Origin: an uncultured Bacteroidia bacterium | Lineage (GTDB): Bacteria; Bacteroidota; Bacteroidia; Bacteroidales; UBA932 | DNA: 54,827 bases | Direction: 5' to 3' | NCBI GenBank assembly: GCA_902785065.1 | Contig: CACZXH010000017.1 | Coordinates: 40,428 to 95,254 of the forward strand | Shown here: piece by piece, positions 24,878 to 34,651 of the stretch | How positions within the stretch are numbered: position 1 is the first letter of the stretch | Layout of the letters: every line of letters starts with the position of its first letter | Made by a program: the position numbers and the translations under genes | The notes under the pieces: model-generated | Seen by the model: only the letters and a program-made list of their open reading frames with translations | The model's database searches: none | What the model was told of the DNA's origin: nothing

Positions 24878-27033
24878 TACCATTGGATTTCTACGGTTAC
24901 ACCATCGGGGAGGTTGTCGTGACGAAGGAGGCAGGTCTTGCTGGAGGGATCCCATTCGAAATCGGATGTAATGCCGTTCACCAACACTTTCACCGGTTTT
25001 GAAGGTAAAAGGATGCGCGTAACATTGACGGTCTCCACCGGACTCTTGCATACATACGTGAAACCATGTCCGGTCCTCTTGACATCGTAAGCGCGACTGG
25101 CCGCAGCCAGGATGGCCGGCGCCTTGGGTGCCTTGGACACATCATAGAGGAAGCGCTGGGTCCCGGGACGCACGGAAAGCGACGTGTAAACGGGAAGATC
25201 GGCATCGTACAGGTCGATGAAGCATCCGTCCAGCCGATAGGGCTCGTCGCTCACCCCTTCGTCCACCACCGCCACCAGCTTATAGGCGTCGCGGTCCAGG
25301 ACAAAGTGGTTCTTCTCCTCGATGGGGCCGTAAGCGGCCGTAACGGCTTCCAACAGCAGGGTGTCCCCTCTCTCCTTCAGGACGAATTCTTTGGGATCAT
25401 GCCGGAGGATGCGGACGCTGCCCTTGCCATAGCGGTACGTTCCCTCCATGGCTCCTGCTTCGATTCCCATCTGGGCGAAGAGATGGTCCGAAGGGGCGGC
25501 ATAGCGGTTGTCTCCGGTATTCCACCACTCGTTCACCTTCTGGAAAGGATCCTGGTCGGTGGCGCAATAGATCAGATGTCCGCCATTCTTCACCCAGCCG
25601 GCCAGATAGGAATGAGCCTCAGGGTCGAGGGGTTTCATGTTGGAATAGGTCATCAGGAGCACCTTCACGCCTTCCAGGGTTTTGGGATAGGAAAGGTTCT
25701 CGATGTGGGATATCTCCACGGGGACACCGTGCTTGAGGAGCGGCATGGCTAGCCCGTAGAAATTGGAAAGCTGCGGGTCGTCATAGCCTTCATGGACCGG
25801 GAAACGCTGGAACATAAGGGAGTTCCCCATCAGAACGGAGATGCCCTTGGACCCGCTGAGCTTGCTCTGGGAGACGGGCACGTCATGGGCGGCGTTGATC
25901 ATCACCTGCATCATGGACGAATAGTCCTTGGGGATGCGCGTGCGTTCCTCGGAATCGGCGCTGGTGCGATAGAACCCCCGGTAGATCCGTTCCGGCCACG
26001 GCATAATCTCAAAGTCGGAGATTTGAGGGTATAGGAGCTGGGCCGTAAAGGTGGCCTGGTAGTTGCGCTTGTAGTCGGCCCAGTCACGGGGCCAGTCCTC
26101 GATAGGGTCCGTGAGGAACCATACGCGACGGCCGGTCGGGGCCGTCATGGAAGCCATGCAGCCGTATTCCAGGTAAGCGGTCTCGAATACACGCTCCTTG
26201 TACACGCCGTTGTAATAATCCGGCTCGCGGGAGGTCCCGGTCCAGACCTGGGCGATATATCCGTCCACGCAGGGCAGCGAAGCCAGGGAGGCCTCGGGCG
26301 AAACAATCTGCCACTGGGCATAGTTCAGCAGCGAGTGGGTGGGGACGTAGCACTTGATGTCGCGGCCCAGGCTCCGGCCATAGTCCTTGGCAAAGGTAAA
26401 GGCTTCATCCAACGCCCGGTAATACAGGTGATACTTCAGTTTGGATGACAGGTATGTCGCTTCCGGAGATTCGTCCTGGGGACGCCACTCCGTACCGTAA
26501 TAATCTTTCCATTCCCGCTTGAAAGCATCGCTGTAACCGCTGCGCGCCCAGAATTCCGGTTCTTCCAGGAAGATGGCATCGACGCCGGCATCGATGACCC
26601 GCTTGATATGCCTCTCCTTGAAATAGGAGAGATAGTTCTCCGTGGGGACGATATAAGGGACCATCCGGCCGTGCCAGATCGTGTCTCCGCTCATCTGGAC
26701 CTGTCCTTCGTCCAGGTGCCACTTTCCATCCCATTCACCGGTAAAATAGTCCTGGTATTCCCCCCAGGCGATACCGGTCATGAACTGAGTGGTGTACCCC
26801 CTTTCCTTCCAGGAAGCGAGCCGGTCCTCGAGGGACAGGCCGCGCCCGTTCCGGTCAGAGGGATTGCCGCCTACGCCGTATACCATGACGGCATCGGCCC
26901 GGTTGTCGATATGTTCGCTCCAGGCCCGGGAGGTCTGGAAAGTAGTTTTGTCCGCAGGATGCTGGGGTCCACGGGGAGCACAGGCTACGGCCAGAACGAA
27001 ACCGGCCAGGCATACAATCGTGTACTTGTTCAT
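24877..27033 (-). CDS. Putative glycoside hydrolase with GH42-like layout, family not recognised
   Basis: A 718-residue lipoprotein (signal IVCLAGFVLAVAC). The layout suggests a GH-A-type barrel (residues about 40-400), a glutamine-amidotransferase-like domain resembling the GH42 trimerisation domain (about 400-530, with PLLKHGVPVEISHIENLSYP and GHLIYCATDQDP), and a C-terminal beta domain. Near residues 150-160 lies AIFLEEPEFWARSGY, a plausible acid/base strand like the xEP motif of clan GH-A. Further on is RRVWFLTDPIEDWP, which may hold another active-site acid. Its position between DUF3823 and DUF4965 genes in an alpha-mannan PUL makes a mannan-active role likely, but the family is unknown to me. 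I start at ATG 27033, since the longer frame to 27111 precedes the signal peptide. Confidence 0.65.
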   Translation of the reverse strand: MNKYTIVCLAGFVLAVACAPRGPQHPADKTTFQTSRAWSEHIDNRADAVMVYGVGGNPSDRNGRGLSLEDRLASWKERGYTTQFMTGIAWGEYQDYFTGEWDGKWHLDEGQVQMSGDTIWHGRMVPYIVPTENYLSYFKERHIKRVIDAGVDAIFLEEPEFWARSGYSDAFKREWKDYYGTEWRPQDESPEATYLSSKLKYHLYYRALDEAFTFAKDYGRSLGRDIKCYVPTHSLLNYAQWQIVSPEASLASLPCVDGYIAQVWTGTSREPDYYNGVYKERVFETAYLEYGCMASMTAPTGRRVWFLTDPIEDWPRDWADYKRNYQATFTAQLLYPQISDFEIMPWPERIYRGFYRTSADSEERTRIPKDYSSMMQVMINAAHDVPVSQSKLSGSKGISVLMGNSLMFQRFPVHEGYDDPQLSNFYGLAMPLLKHGVPVEISHIENLSYPKTLEGVKVLLMTYSNMKPLDPEAHSYLAGWVKNGGHLIYCATDQDPFQKVNEWWNTGDNRYAAPSDHLFAQMGIEAGAMEGTYRYGKGSVRILRHDPKEFVLKERGDTLLLEAVTAAYGPIEEKNHFVLDRDAYKLVAVVDEGVSDEPYRLDGCFIDLYDADLPVYTSLSVRPGTQRFLYDVSKAPKAPAILAAASRAYDVKRTGHGFTYVCKSPVETVNVTRILLPSKPVKVLVNGITSDFEWDPSSKTCLLRHDNLPDGVTVEIQW

Positions 27034-27120
27034 TCTGTAAAGATAATAAAAAGGGAGGATGAAATCTGGTAACTCCATCCTCCCTCCTCCCAAAATCAAC
27101 CAACTAACCAACCATTTATA

Positions 27121-27924
27121 TTATGGGAGATAAACCTCGATGGGCTCGGAATAGTTCCAGCGGCGGTTCCCCTCCGTGGCGTAATTGATGCGCGCGGCGG
27201 CCCGCACGTACACCTTGCGGCCGGAAGGAATGGCTCCCTTGGAAGAGATGCTCACCTCGGTACCGAGCAGATCCTCGAAGGATGCGCCCGCATATTCGAT
27301 CGAAGAAGACCAGCGGTCGTCCCGCGCACGATAGCCCACGGAAGAGGAATAACTGACGAAAAGCTGGATGTCGGTGACATTCAGGAAATCATCGGAGTAG
27401 TTTCCCATCGGCTCCACCTTGGAGCGGAAATCCTCCTTGGACACGCCGCGGGTGACTTTCACGTTCGCCGTAATCTTTCCGCCGGCGGCCTGGGGAATTC
27501 CTACCAGTTCCACATGCAGGAAAGGCTCGACGATAAAGTTCACTTCGGTCTGGCCTTTGACATGCGCATTCTTGGACTCGTCGGAGAGCATGGTTCCGTC
27601 CTGCGTAGAGCGGACCAGCGGAATGAACGGTCCGTCAATGCGGATGTTGTAGTCGCCTTCGAACACTTTCGTGTTGTTGAAGGTTCCGTCCGGACGGCAG
27701 TAGAAATCCAGAGGCGTCACGTTCCCTTCCCAGGAAGTCTCGGTGAGACGGACGCGGATGCCTTCGGAACCCTGGTCGGTGAGAACCGGATTGCCGGCAG
27801 CGTCGGTCACCTTGCCGAAGAGGGTCTCGGCAGGAGCGTCATAGTTGTCGAGCTCGAACAGGGAGCAGGAAGCGGCGCAAATGGCCGCCGATGCGACAAG
27901 AAGAAGGTTTGTTATCTTTTTCAT
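27121..27924 (-). CDS. DUF3823 surface lipoprotein
   Basis: A 267-residue lipoprotein (signal LLVASAAICAASC). The first half (about residues 32-115) is an Ig-like domain of the DUF3823 family with ETLFGKVTDAAGNPV and GEYNIRI-type ends (EGDYNIRIDGPFIPL); the second (about 125-267) is the partner domain with TEVNFIVEPFLHVE and a terminal WNYSEPIEVYLP. DUF3823 proteins follow SusC/SusD pairs in mannan and N-glycan PULs and probably bind glycan at the surface, like SusE. It lies 6 bp after the SusD gene. Confidence 0.85.
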   Translation of the reverse strand: MKKITNLLLVASAAICAASCSLFELDNYDAPAETLFGKVTDAAGNPVLTDQGSEGIRVRLTETSWEGNVTPLDFYCRPDGTFNNTKVFEGDYNIRIDGPFIPLVRSTQDGTMLSDESKNAHVKGQTEVNFIVEPFLHVELVGIPQAAGGKITANVKVTRGVSKEDFRSKVEPMGNYSDDFLNVTDIQLFVSYSSSVGYRARDDRWSSSIEYAGASFEDLLGTEVSISSKGAIPSGRKVYVRAAARINYATEGNRRWNYSEPIEVYLP

Positions 27925-27930
27925 ATCTGA

Positions 27931-29952
27931 TTATCTGTTAGGCTGCTGGTCGATGACGCTGCTCTTGGACACCTGGTCGGAAGGAATGGCGAAGTAGTAG
28001 TCGACCGTGTTATAGTCATAATTCTTGTTGAGGTTGCATTCGTAGCGCGCATCCAGAAAGTACTTGCCCGTAGAGGTGGAGTAGAACGGATACAAGCCGC
28101 GGAAGTGGAACCGGGTTCCGTCGGAGAAGGCGCCGTGGTCGCGGACCTCCCCCCAGAAACCGTCACGGTTCTGCTCATCGATGACCCTCCAGCGGCGGAT
28201 ATCCCACTTGGACTTGTGCTCGAAGGCGAGCTCCTTGCGGCGCTCGCGACGCACGAGGTTGCGGCTTTCGACGGAAGCGGTGAGCGATCCCGCGAGCGGA
28301 TCGGCACCAGCCCGGTCCCGGATATCGGCGATGGCTTCGGTCGCCACGGAGAGGACGTTCGTACCGTCCACGCTGGTCTCTCCCACAAGGGCTAGCTCCA
28401 CACCCGCTTCGGCGGCGGCCAGCAGGACATCGGCATAGCGCATCAGGATGAAAGGCTGATCGGACTTTCCTTCACCGATATCGTCAGCCCCCATGTCAGG
28501 ATTCAGGTACTTGCGCAGGTGGAAACCGGTGGTGGTGGCTTCGTTGTCGTCGGCGAAAGGTCCGCAGCTGCCGCTCCGGGTCATCTGGGCGTCATTGTCG
28601 AACTCGTTGTCGGTACGACGGGTTCCGCATTTGATCTTGTCATTGCCATAGGCGGCATACTTGACACCGGCATCACCGTATGCATAGTGGCCCAGCGGCT
28701 TGATGGTAGTCTCGCCGCCCTTGTAGATGCCCATGCGAGTTTCGATGGTCTCCCCGCGGAACTTGTCCATCGGGAGGATCACGTAGGCACGCAGGCGGGG
28801 CTCGGCGCTTGCGAAGATGTCATACGGGGAATCGTAGAGGATGTAGTTGCCGGTGGTATGATCGGCGCCGTCGGTCACGCGGAGGGTGCCGTCGGCATAC
28901 CGCGGCAGGCCGTCGAAGAGTTCCACGAAGTCCAGGGTCGGGCTGGTGCCGCCAGAAAGCGGAAGGTGCCACAGGCAGGGTGAGGAATAAGAATCCAGTC
29001 CATGCGTAAGTGTGGGATAGGAGTAGTAGCGCACCCAGATATTCTCGGAACTCGTATCGTCCCGCCACATATCCACCATGTTCTGGTATTTGTCCTTGTT
29101 GGCACGGTACAGGGAGTACTTCCCGCTCTGGATCACCTCGTTCGCGGCCTTGAAAGCCTCCTCGAAATAGCGCTTGGAAGCCGCGGCGGCCGAAGAGGCG
29201 TCGAAGCCCATGACACGGACGCCGGTCTTCTCGCCGGTCCCGCTCAGGCGGCCCTGGACAGTCTCGTTGTACTTGGCTACGCAGCCGGCATAGTTCATCG
29301 CTTCGGCCTTCACGGCAAGGGCGGTATATTTGTTGGCATACCCCTTGGCGCTGGGCGTCACGGGAAGATATTTCGCTGCTTCGTCGAAGTCACGGGCGAT
29401 TTGGTCCCAGGTCTCTTCCTCGCTGGCGCGAGGGACTTCCATCGTCTCGGGGTTCTCGCGGTCGTATTCGATGGTCTTCGTCACGAGGGGAATACCACCG
29501 AACCGGCGGGCCATCGCATAGAAAGTGAAGGCACGCACGAAATAGCCCTGTCCGAGGGCTTCGTTGGCCACTTCCACCCCCAGGGCCTCCTCGTACGAGG
29601 GAGCCGTTTCAATGATGTGGTTCGCATCGTGGATGATGGAGAAGGCGGGAGACCAGAACGTGGTCCGCTCCCTGGTGAAGGAGCTGGCGCAGTCACGGTT
29701 CACGGCCTCTCCGGTCCCTTCCATGCCGAAGGATCCCAGCCAGGAGTTGTATTCCACACCCCATTCGGCCAGATACTTGAAATCCTCGATCGGGAGATAG
29801 CTGTACATTCTGGCCATATAGACCTGCAGGCTCGACGCAGACGAGAAGATGTCGTCATCGGAAACCTTGTCCTTGGTGGGAAGGTTCATCTGCTCGCAGG
29901 ACACGGCTGCAAGGAGCGCAGCCAGAATCATATATTTGAATGACTTTCTCAT
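27931..29952 (-). CDS. SusD/RagB family lipoprotein of the mannan PUL
   Basis: A 673-residue SusD-like surface glycan-binding lipoprotein with signal YMILAALLAAVSC. Family features are the N-terminal LPTKDKVSDDDIFSSASS, the helical GQGYFVRAFTFYAMARRFGG segment and RRERRKELAFEHKSKWDIRR near the C terminus. It would cap the SusC barrel encoded just upstream (15-bp gap) and bind mannan oligosaccharides. It is longer than the nan-operon SusD (540 residues), suggesting a larger ligand face. Confidence 0.92.
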   Translation of the reverse strand: MRKSFKYMILAALLAAVSCEQMNLPTKDKVSDDDIFSSASSLQVYMARMYSYLPIEDFKYLAEWGVEYNSWLGSFGMEGTGEAVNRDCASSFTRERTTFWSPAFSIIHDANHIIETAPSYEEALGVEVANEALGQGYFVRAFTFYAMARRFGGIPLVTKTIEYDRENPETMEVPRASEEETWDQIARDFDEAAKYLPVTPSAKGYANKYTALAVKAEAMNYAGCVAKYNETVQGRLSGTGEKTGVRVMGFDASSAAAASKRYFEEAFKAANEVIQSGKYSLYRANKDKYQNMVDMWRDDTSSENIWVRYYSYPTLTHGLDSYSSPCLWHLPLSGGTSPTLDFVELFDGLPRYADGTLRVTDGADHTTGNYILYDSPYDIFASAEPRLRAYVILPMDKFRGETIETRMGIYKGGETTIKPLGHYAYGDAGVKYAAYGNDKIKCGTRRTDNEFDNDAQMTRSGSCGPFADDNEATTTGFHLRKYLNPDMGADDIGEGKSDQPFILMRYADVLLAAAEAGVELALVGETSVDGTNVLSVATEAIADIRDRAGADPLAGSLTASVESRNLVRRERRKELAFEHKSKWDIRRWRVIDEQNRDGFWGEVRDHGAFSDGTRFHFRGLYPFYSTSTGKYFLDARYECNLNKNYDYNTVDYYFAIPSDQVSKSSVIDQQPNR

Positions 29953-29967
29953 AATGCTTTCAATGAA

Positions 29968-32900
29968 TTAGAAGGAAAGGTTGACACCGAGCGTATAGGT
30001 CTTGTTCAGCGGATACAGACGGTCGTAGCTACTGGAGGGATGCTCCGGATCGCTATACTTCATGTGGCTGAACGTCAGAGGATTGTAAGCATTGGCAAAA
30101 ATCCTGAGGGAGAAGTTCCTTGCGGCGTTGATCTTCGGAAGGGTGTAACCCAGTTCGACGGTCTTCAGGCGGAGATAGTCGGTGCTGATCCGGTTGAAGG
30201 AGGAGTTGCCCCTCGGGGAATGTCCGGTCAGGGCGTAGTAGCCACCGCTCCAGGCGAGACTCTGGTCGTACGGGTCGGTCCAACCGTCGACAGCCGGATG
30301 CCAGCGGTCCAGATACTGGGTGAGGACACCGCCCGCACCGGCATTGACGCCCCAGATGGCACGGAGGGACTCGGTGTACTGCACCGACCCCAGTGCGGAA
30401 CCTTGGAAGAGCATGCTGAAGTCAAAGTTGCGCCACTCCATGTCGAAACTCAGGGAGTAGTTCATCCAAGGGGTCTGGTCGTAGGCATACGGGTGCTCGT
30501 CCAGGCCGTTGATCTCGCCGTCCCCGTTCCAGTCCAGGTACTTGTAGTCGCCAGGAAGCACGTCCCGTTCGGTAAAGACCTTCTGGCCATAATCCCAGAT
30601 GTCCTCCCAGGAGTTGAAGCGGCCGGAGCCTTCGTAGCCGAACTGGACGCCCTGGTATCGGTTGTTCTGGTTGTCGTTGCGCCAGCGGTCATACTGGCTG
30701 CCGTAGTTGCCCTTGGTGACGGAGGTGCCGTACTTCTCGCGGGTGATGGTCATCATGCCCGTGAGACCGTACCGAACCTCCCCGACCTTATTGCGGTGGG
30801 AGAGTTCCACCTCCAGGCCGAAATTCCGCTTGGACTCGAGGTTCATCACCGGGGCGGAGGCGCCCACGACGGTCGGAAGTGTGTTGGAATCCTGGGCAAG
30901 GATACCGGTCAGCTGACGGTTGAAGTAGTCCACCGTAACACCCAGCAGGCCATTCCAGGCCTCGAAGTCCACACCCACGTTGAAAGTATGGATGGTACCC
31001 CAGGAGTAGTTCACGTTCGGAAGCGGCTGGGGAGAGACCATGTACACGAAGGAATCGTTGAGGAGGTAACCAGGGACATGGCCGTTGTACCAGCCGTTGG
31101 TGGAAGTCTGGCCACCCTCGTAGGTATAGCCGGTCATCCAGCCGTAACCGGTGGCTATGCCCTCGTCACCCATGGTAGCGTAGCTGGCACGCAGTTTAAA
31201 CTGGTTGATGAAATTCAGCGCGGCGCTGTCCTTGAACCAGGGCTCCTGAGAGACACGCCAACCGGCGGACACCGACGGGAAGAAGGCCCACTGGTGTCCC
31301 TGGGCGAAGTAGGAAGAACCGTCGTAACGGAACTGGCCTTCGAGGAGGTACCGTTCGTCGTAATTGTAGTTCAGACGACCGATGACCGCTTCGTGGGCGA
31401 CATCGGCATAGCCGCCGCCGATGTTGTACGCTTCCTTGTCTCCGGACTTGGAGGTCAGGTACGGCGTGCTGAACAGGAGGTTGGTGCCGGCCGAGGTCGT
31501 TTCTGAGGTGAAGCGCTGGGCCTCCCAACCGATGAGTCCGCCCAGGTTGTGCTTGCCGAAATCACGGTTATAGTTCAGGATGGCCTGCCAGAGGTGCTGG
31601 TTGCGCTGTCCGTGTTCCTTGATGAGCTGGCTCGGGGAGCTCTCGGAATAAGTGATGCGGTTGTAGGTACCGTCTCCGTTGGCCCCGTACAGGTTGTACT
31701 CCTTCTTGAAGTTGGTGTTGGTGTCGAAGCGGACATCATAGCTGTACAACACCTTCGCAGAGAGTCCCTTCAGGCCGGAGGCCAGGGTGCCGAAATCGTA
31801 GGTCAGGGAAGCCTGGCTCTGGAGCTGCTTCTTGTTGTACTTCTTGTAACCGGAAATGTCGGATGTCATTTCGGCGATGGTATTCTCGTTGAGGTCCATG
31901 CCCACATAGCTCAGGAGGGTTCCCTCCGGGTCGGCATAGGCGGGATACACGGAACCCTGGCGCCACCAGTTGCGGATCAGCCAGTCGGACTCGGTCTGCG
32001 GCTTGTTCTGCTGGTCCACCACGCCGGCGACGCTGGCGTCGAGCTTTAGGCCCTTCACCACCTCGGCGGCGATGTTTGCGCGAACATTGTACTTGTCATA
32101 GTTGAGGTCTCCGCTCTTGAAGAAACCTTCCTGATAGCTGTATCCCATGGAGACATAGTACTGGTATTTCTCAGTACCGCCCGAAACGGAGACATCGTGG
32201 GCCGTCTGCGGGGCCACCCGCTGGATGACGAGGTCGTTCCAGTCGGTCGCCTTCCGGGTGCCGCTGGTGAACTCGCTGATGAACTCGTCGGAGAATACGG
32301 CGGCGCCGCCCGAGATGTTGTTATAGGCCTTCTCGTTATAAATCTTCATGGCATCCACCACATCCGCAAGTTCCGGGAGACCGGACGGGGTCTGGAAGGT
32401 GAAGGATCCGTTGTAGGTTACCTTCGACGTCTCCGCCGCACCCTTCTTGGTGGTCACGAGCAGAACACCGTTACCACCACGCATACCGTAGATGGCTGCC
32501 GCACCGTCCTTCAGCACGGAAACATTTTCAATATCGTTGGCATTCAACCGGTTGAAGTCCTCGATGGTACGGGGGACACCGTCAATGACAACCAGCATGC
32601 TGCCGTAGCCGCGGATATCGATGTTAGAAGAGTAGGAGCCCGGCTCGGCGCTGGTCTGCCAGACACGCAGGCCGGGAACACGGCCGGTGAGCATGTTCTG
32701 GGGGTTCTCCGACTTGGTCTTGATAAGTTCGTCGGATCCGATGCCGGCGATAGCGCCGGTGACGGAACCTTTCTTCTGGGTACCGTAGCCCACCACGACG
32801 ACACTCTCAAGGAAGGTGTTGTCGGTCGCGAGGACCACGTTGATGACAGTGCGTCCATTGACGGGCTCCACGACAGTCGTCAGGCCCACTGAGGAAAACT

Positions 32901-33138
32901 CCAAGGAAGCATTGGACGGAACGGTGATGGAATAACGCCCGTCCAGATCAGTAGGAACGCCGGTGGTGGTCCCGGCAACCAAGACGCTGGCGCCGATGAC
33001 GGGTTCCGCGGAATCGTCCACGACCGTACCCGTCACCGTTATCGTCCGCTGGGCGAAGGCAAGGACCGGCATCAGGGCGAGGAGGCCCGTCATGCAGGTC
33101 TTTGCAATACGCGAAATCATGTTACGATAAGTGTGCAT
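29968..33138 (-). CDS. SusC/RagA TonB-dependent transporter of the mannan PUL
   Basis: A 1056-residue outer membrane importer with a signal peptide (TGLLALMPVLAFAQ), a carboxypeptidase-D-like domain (TVTGTVVDDSAEPVIGASV), the plug (ESVVVVGYGTQKKGSVTGAI) and a beta-barrel ending YTLGVNLSF. It imports mannan oligosaccharides with the SusD partner. The start could be 33138 or the ATG at 33120 nearer the signal peptide. The gene follows GH76 with a 25-bp gap. Confidence 0.93.
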   Translation of the reverse strand: MHTYRNMISRIAKTCMTGLLALMPVLAFAQRTITVTGTVVDDSAEPVIGASVLVAGTTTGVPTDLDGRYSITVPSNASLEFSSVGLTTVVEPVNGRTVINVVLATDNTFLESVVVVGYGTQKKGSVTGAIAGIGSDELIKTKSENPQNMLTGRVPGLRVWQTSAEPGSYSSNIDIRGYGSMLVVIDGVPRTIEDFNRLNANDIENVSVLKDGAAAIYGMRGGNGVLLVTTKKGAAETSKVTYNGSFTFQTPSGLPELADVVDAMKIYNEKAYNNISGGAAVFSDEFISEFTSGTRKATDWNDLVIQRVAPQTAHDVSVSGGTEKYQYYVSMGYSYQEGFFKSGDLNYDKYNVRANIAAEVVKGLKLDASVAGVVDQQNKPQTESDWLIRNWWRQGSVYPAYADPEGTLLSYVGMDLNENTIAEMTSDISGYKKYNKKQLQSQASLTYDFGTLASGLKGLSAKVLYSYDVRFDTNTNFKKEYNLYGANGDGTYNRITYSESSPSQLIKEHGQRNQHLWQAILNYNRDFGKHNLGGLIGWEAQRFTSETTSAGTNLLFSTPYLTSKSGDKEAYNIGGGYADVAHEAVIGRLNYNYDERYLLEGQFRYDGSSYFAQGHQWAFFPSVSAGWRVSQEPWFKDSAALNFINQFKLRASYATMGDEGIATGYGWMTGYTYEGGQTSTNGWYNGHVPGYLLNDSFVYMVSPQPLPNVNYSWGTIHTFNVGVDFEAWNGLLGVTVDYFNRQLTGILAQDSNTLPTVVGASAPVMNLESKRNFGLEVELSHRNKVGEVRYGLTGMMTITREKYGTSVTKGNYGSQYDRWRNDNQNNRYQGVQFGYEGSGRFNSWEDIWDYGQKVFTERDVLPGDYKYLDWNGDGEINGLDEHPYAYDQTPWMNYSLSFDMEWRNFDFSMLFQGSALGSVQYTESLRAIWGVNAGAGGVLTQYLDRWHPAVDGWTDPYDQSLAWSGGYYALTGHSPRGNSSFNRISTDYLRLKTVELGYTLPKINAARNFSLRIFANAYNPLTFSHMKYSDPEHPSSSYDRLYPLNKTYTLGVNLSF

Positions 33139-33163
33139 AGATTAGTATTGGTTTGTATAAATT

Positions 33164-34639
33164 TTACTTGTTCAGGTACCGGGACATCACGGCATATTCG
33201 GCCGCGAAGGCGAACACGAACATCCCTTCCACGTTGTTGCGGCTCCGGTCGGTGTTCCAACCCACCAGGAGACTCGGAGGGAGCATGTTCTCGTTCAGGT
33301 AATTGTCCCAGGCGTAGTCCAGGTTCTTCTGAAACGAGTCGATGGGGGCGGAAGCGGCGCCGTCAAAGGGGAACGCATCCACGTAACCACGCAGGAGCAC
33401 CCCGTTGAACCAGTTGTTGAACCCGTCGATAGCATAGGAATAGTAGCCGGCTTTCTGCTGGCCCAACTTGGCGAAAGCGCGGAAGCTGTCTACATCAAGT
33501 GCCTGAAGGTCCTCCAGATAGGTATTGTCCCCCGTCACCCGGTACAGGTCAGCCGCTCCCGAGAGCATCGTTCCGCTGTTGTAGGAGATGGCGGGGCCGT
33601 TGAAGTCGTTCAGGTCGGCCGGGCGGCGATACCGCTCGCCGTCCACGGTCTCATACTGGATGTCGCCACCGATGGAGGGGCCGTTCAGATTGTCGGCATA
33701 CACGCGGGAGCCGTCCTTCATCATCAGGTTGTCCTTCTGGAAGGCATACACCTTCCGGGCGAACATCAGATAATAGTCGGACTTGGGCATCTGCTCCGCC
33801 TTGCGGGTATGACCGTCGGAAAGGTCGATGTAGCGCCAGGTAGCCTGGTCGCCCTTTCCCTGGTAGGCTTCGCTCAGCCACACCAGCGGACTCACCATGG
33901 GGCCGTTGCTGCAGGAATGCTTGGAATAGTAGCCGGGCCCCCAGGGGATGCCGCCGCGCTCCTTTCCACCCTTCACCGTGCAGTCCCAGCCGTCCAGGAC
34001 ATACTCCGTCAGGTATTCCGCCTTCCGGAGATACTCCGCCTTTCCGGTCAGGTGATACGCCTCGATGAGTTCACGGACGAGCCACTGCTGATCGTCATAG
34101 ACATTGTCCCTGCCTCCGACGGATGCGCTTCCTTTGGATTTTCCCCGGTTCACCCCGTATACCGTCCAGTTGCGGGTCTGGGTGAAGGACGTCAGCGAGA
34201 AAGTTCCGCTGTAATAATCCAGCCGGTCCACCAGCTTGTCCAGCAACTGGACATACCGGTCGTGGTGAGCGGTGTACAGGGTGGCGTTGCCCTTGGCCTT
34301 ATCGATATCCAGGCCCTTCAGGACGGCGTTCACCGCCTCGATGGCGCTGGTATACATCCAGACCGAGCCGTATTCGTTATTCTGGTGGGTGCCGTTGTAA
34401 GGATTGTAGTAGCGGTACATCGCAAATCCGTCCGCCTCGTTGAAGTAATTCTTCATAGCGGCGTCCGTGAGTGTGATGGCACGCTCGAGGTTCCGGGCCG
34501 CGGTAGCGACTTCCTCCTGCTTATCCCCTCCGGGGGTATCCCCGCCGCCATTCGCGGGGTTGTCCTTCTTGCAGGAAGGAAGAACCCCGCAGGCGACAAG
34601 GCCCGTCAAAATCAATAAGCATCCAAAGACTCTTTTCAT
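33164..34639 (-). CDS. GH76 endo-alpha-1,6-mannanase, surface lipoprotein
   Basis: A 491-residue lipoprotein of GH76 (signal VACGVLPSC, followed by a short low-complexity linker with GGGDTPGGDK). Members cut the alpha-1,6-mannan backbone. The catalytic Asp-Asp pair is in GGRDNVYDDQQW near residues 172-183; other family blocks are WMYTSAIEAVNAVLKG, PWGPGYYSKHSCSN and DLNDFNGPAISYNSGTML. An Asp/Gly-rich tether after the lipid anchor suggests display at the cell surface for the first cut of the polymer. It is this enzyme that most clearly marks the locus as an alpha-mannan PUL. Confidence 0.93.
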   Translation of the reverse strand: MKRVFGCLLILTGLVACGVLPSCKKDNPANGGGDTPGGDKQEEVATAARNLERAITLTDAAMKNYFNEADGFAMYRYYNPYNGTHQNNEYGSVWMYTSAIEAVNAVLKGLDIDKAKGNATLYTAHHDRYVQLLDKLVDRLDYYSGTFSLTSFTQTRNWTVYGVNRGKSKGSASVGGRDNVYDDQQWLVRELIEAYHLTGKAEYLRKAEYLTEYVLDGWDCTVKGGKERGGIPWGPGYYSKHSCSNGPMVSPLVWLSEAYQGKGDQATWRYIDLSDGHTRKAEQMPKSDYYLMFARKVYAFQKDNLMMKDGSRVYADNLNGPSIGGDIQYETVDGERYRRPADLNDFNGPAISYNSGTMLSGAADLYRVTGDNTYLEDLQALDVDSFRAFAKLGQQKAGYYSYAIDGFNNWFNGVLLRGYVDAFPFDGAASAPIDSFQKNLDYAWDNYLNENMLPPSLLVGWNTDRSRNNVEGMFVFAFAAEYAVMSRYLNK

Positions 34640-34651
34640 CGGAAGGAATGA

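Noticed and set aside
22388-24922. An 844-codon plus-strand frame opposite the DUF4965 gene, and similar long frames opposite GH92, GH20 and the acetylesterase
   Set aside because: All mirror real genes with clear families; they are antisense shadows.
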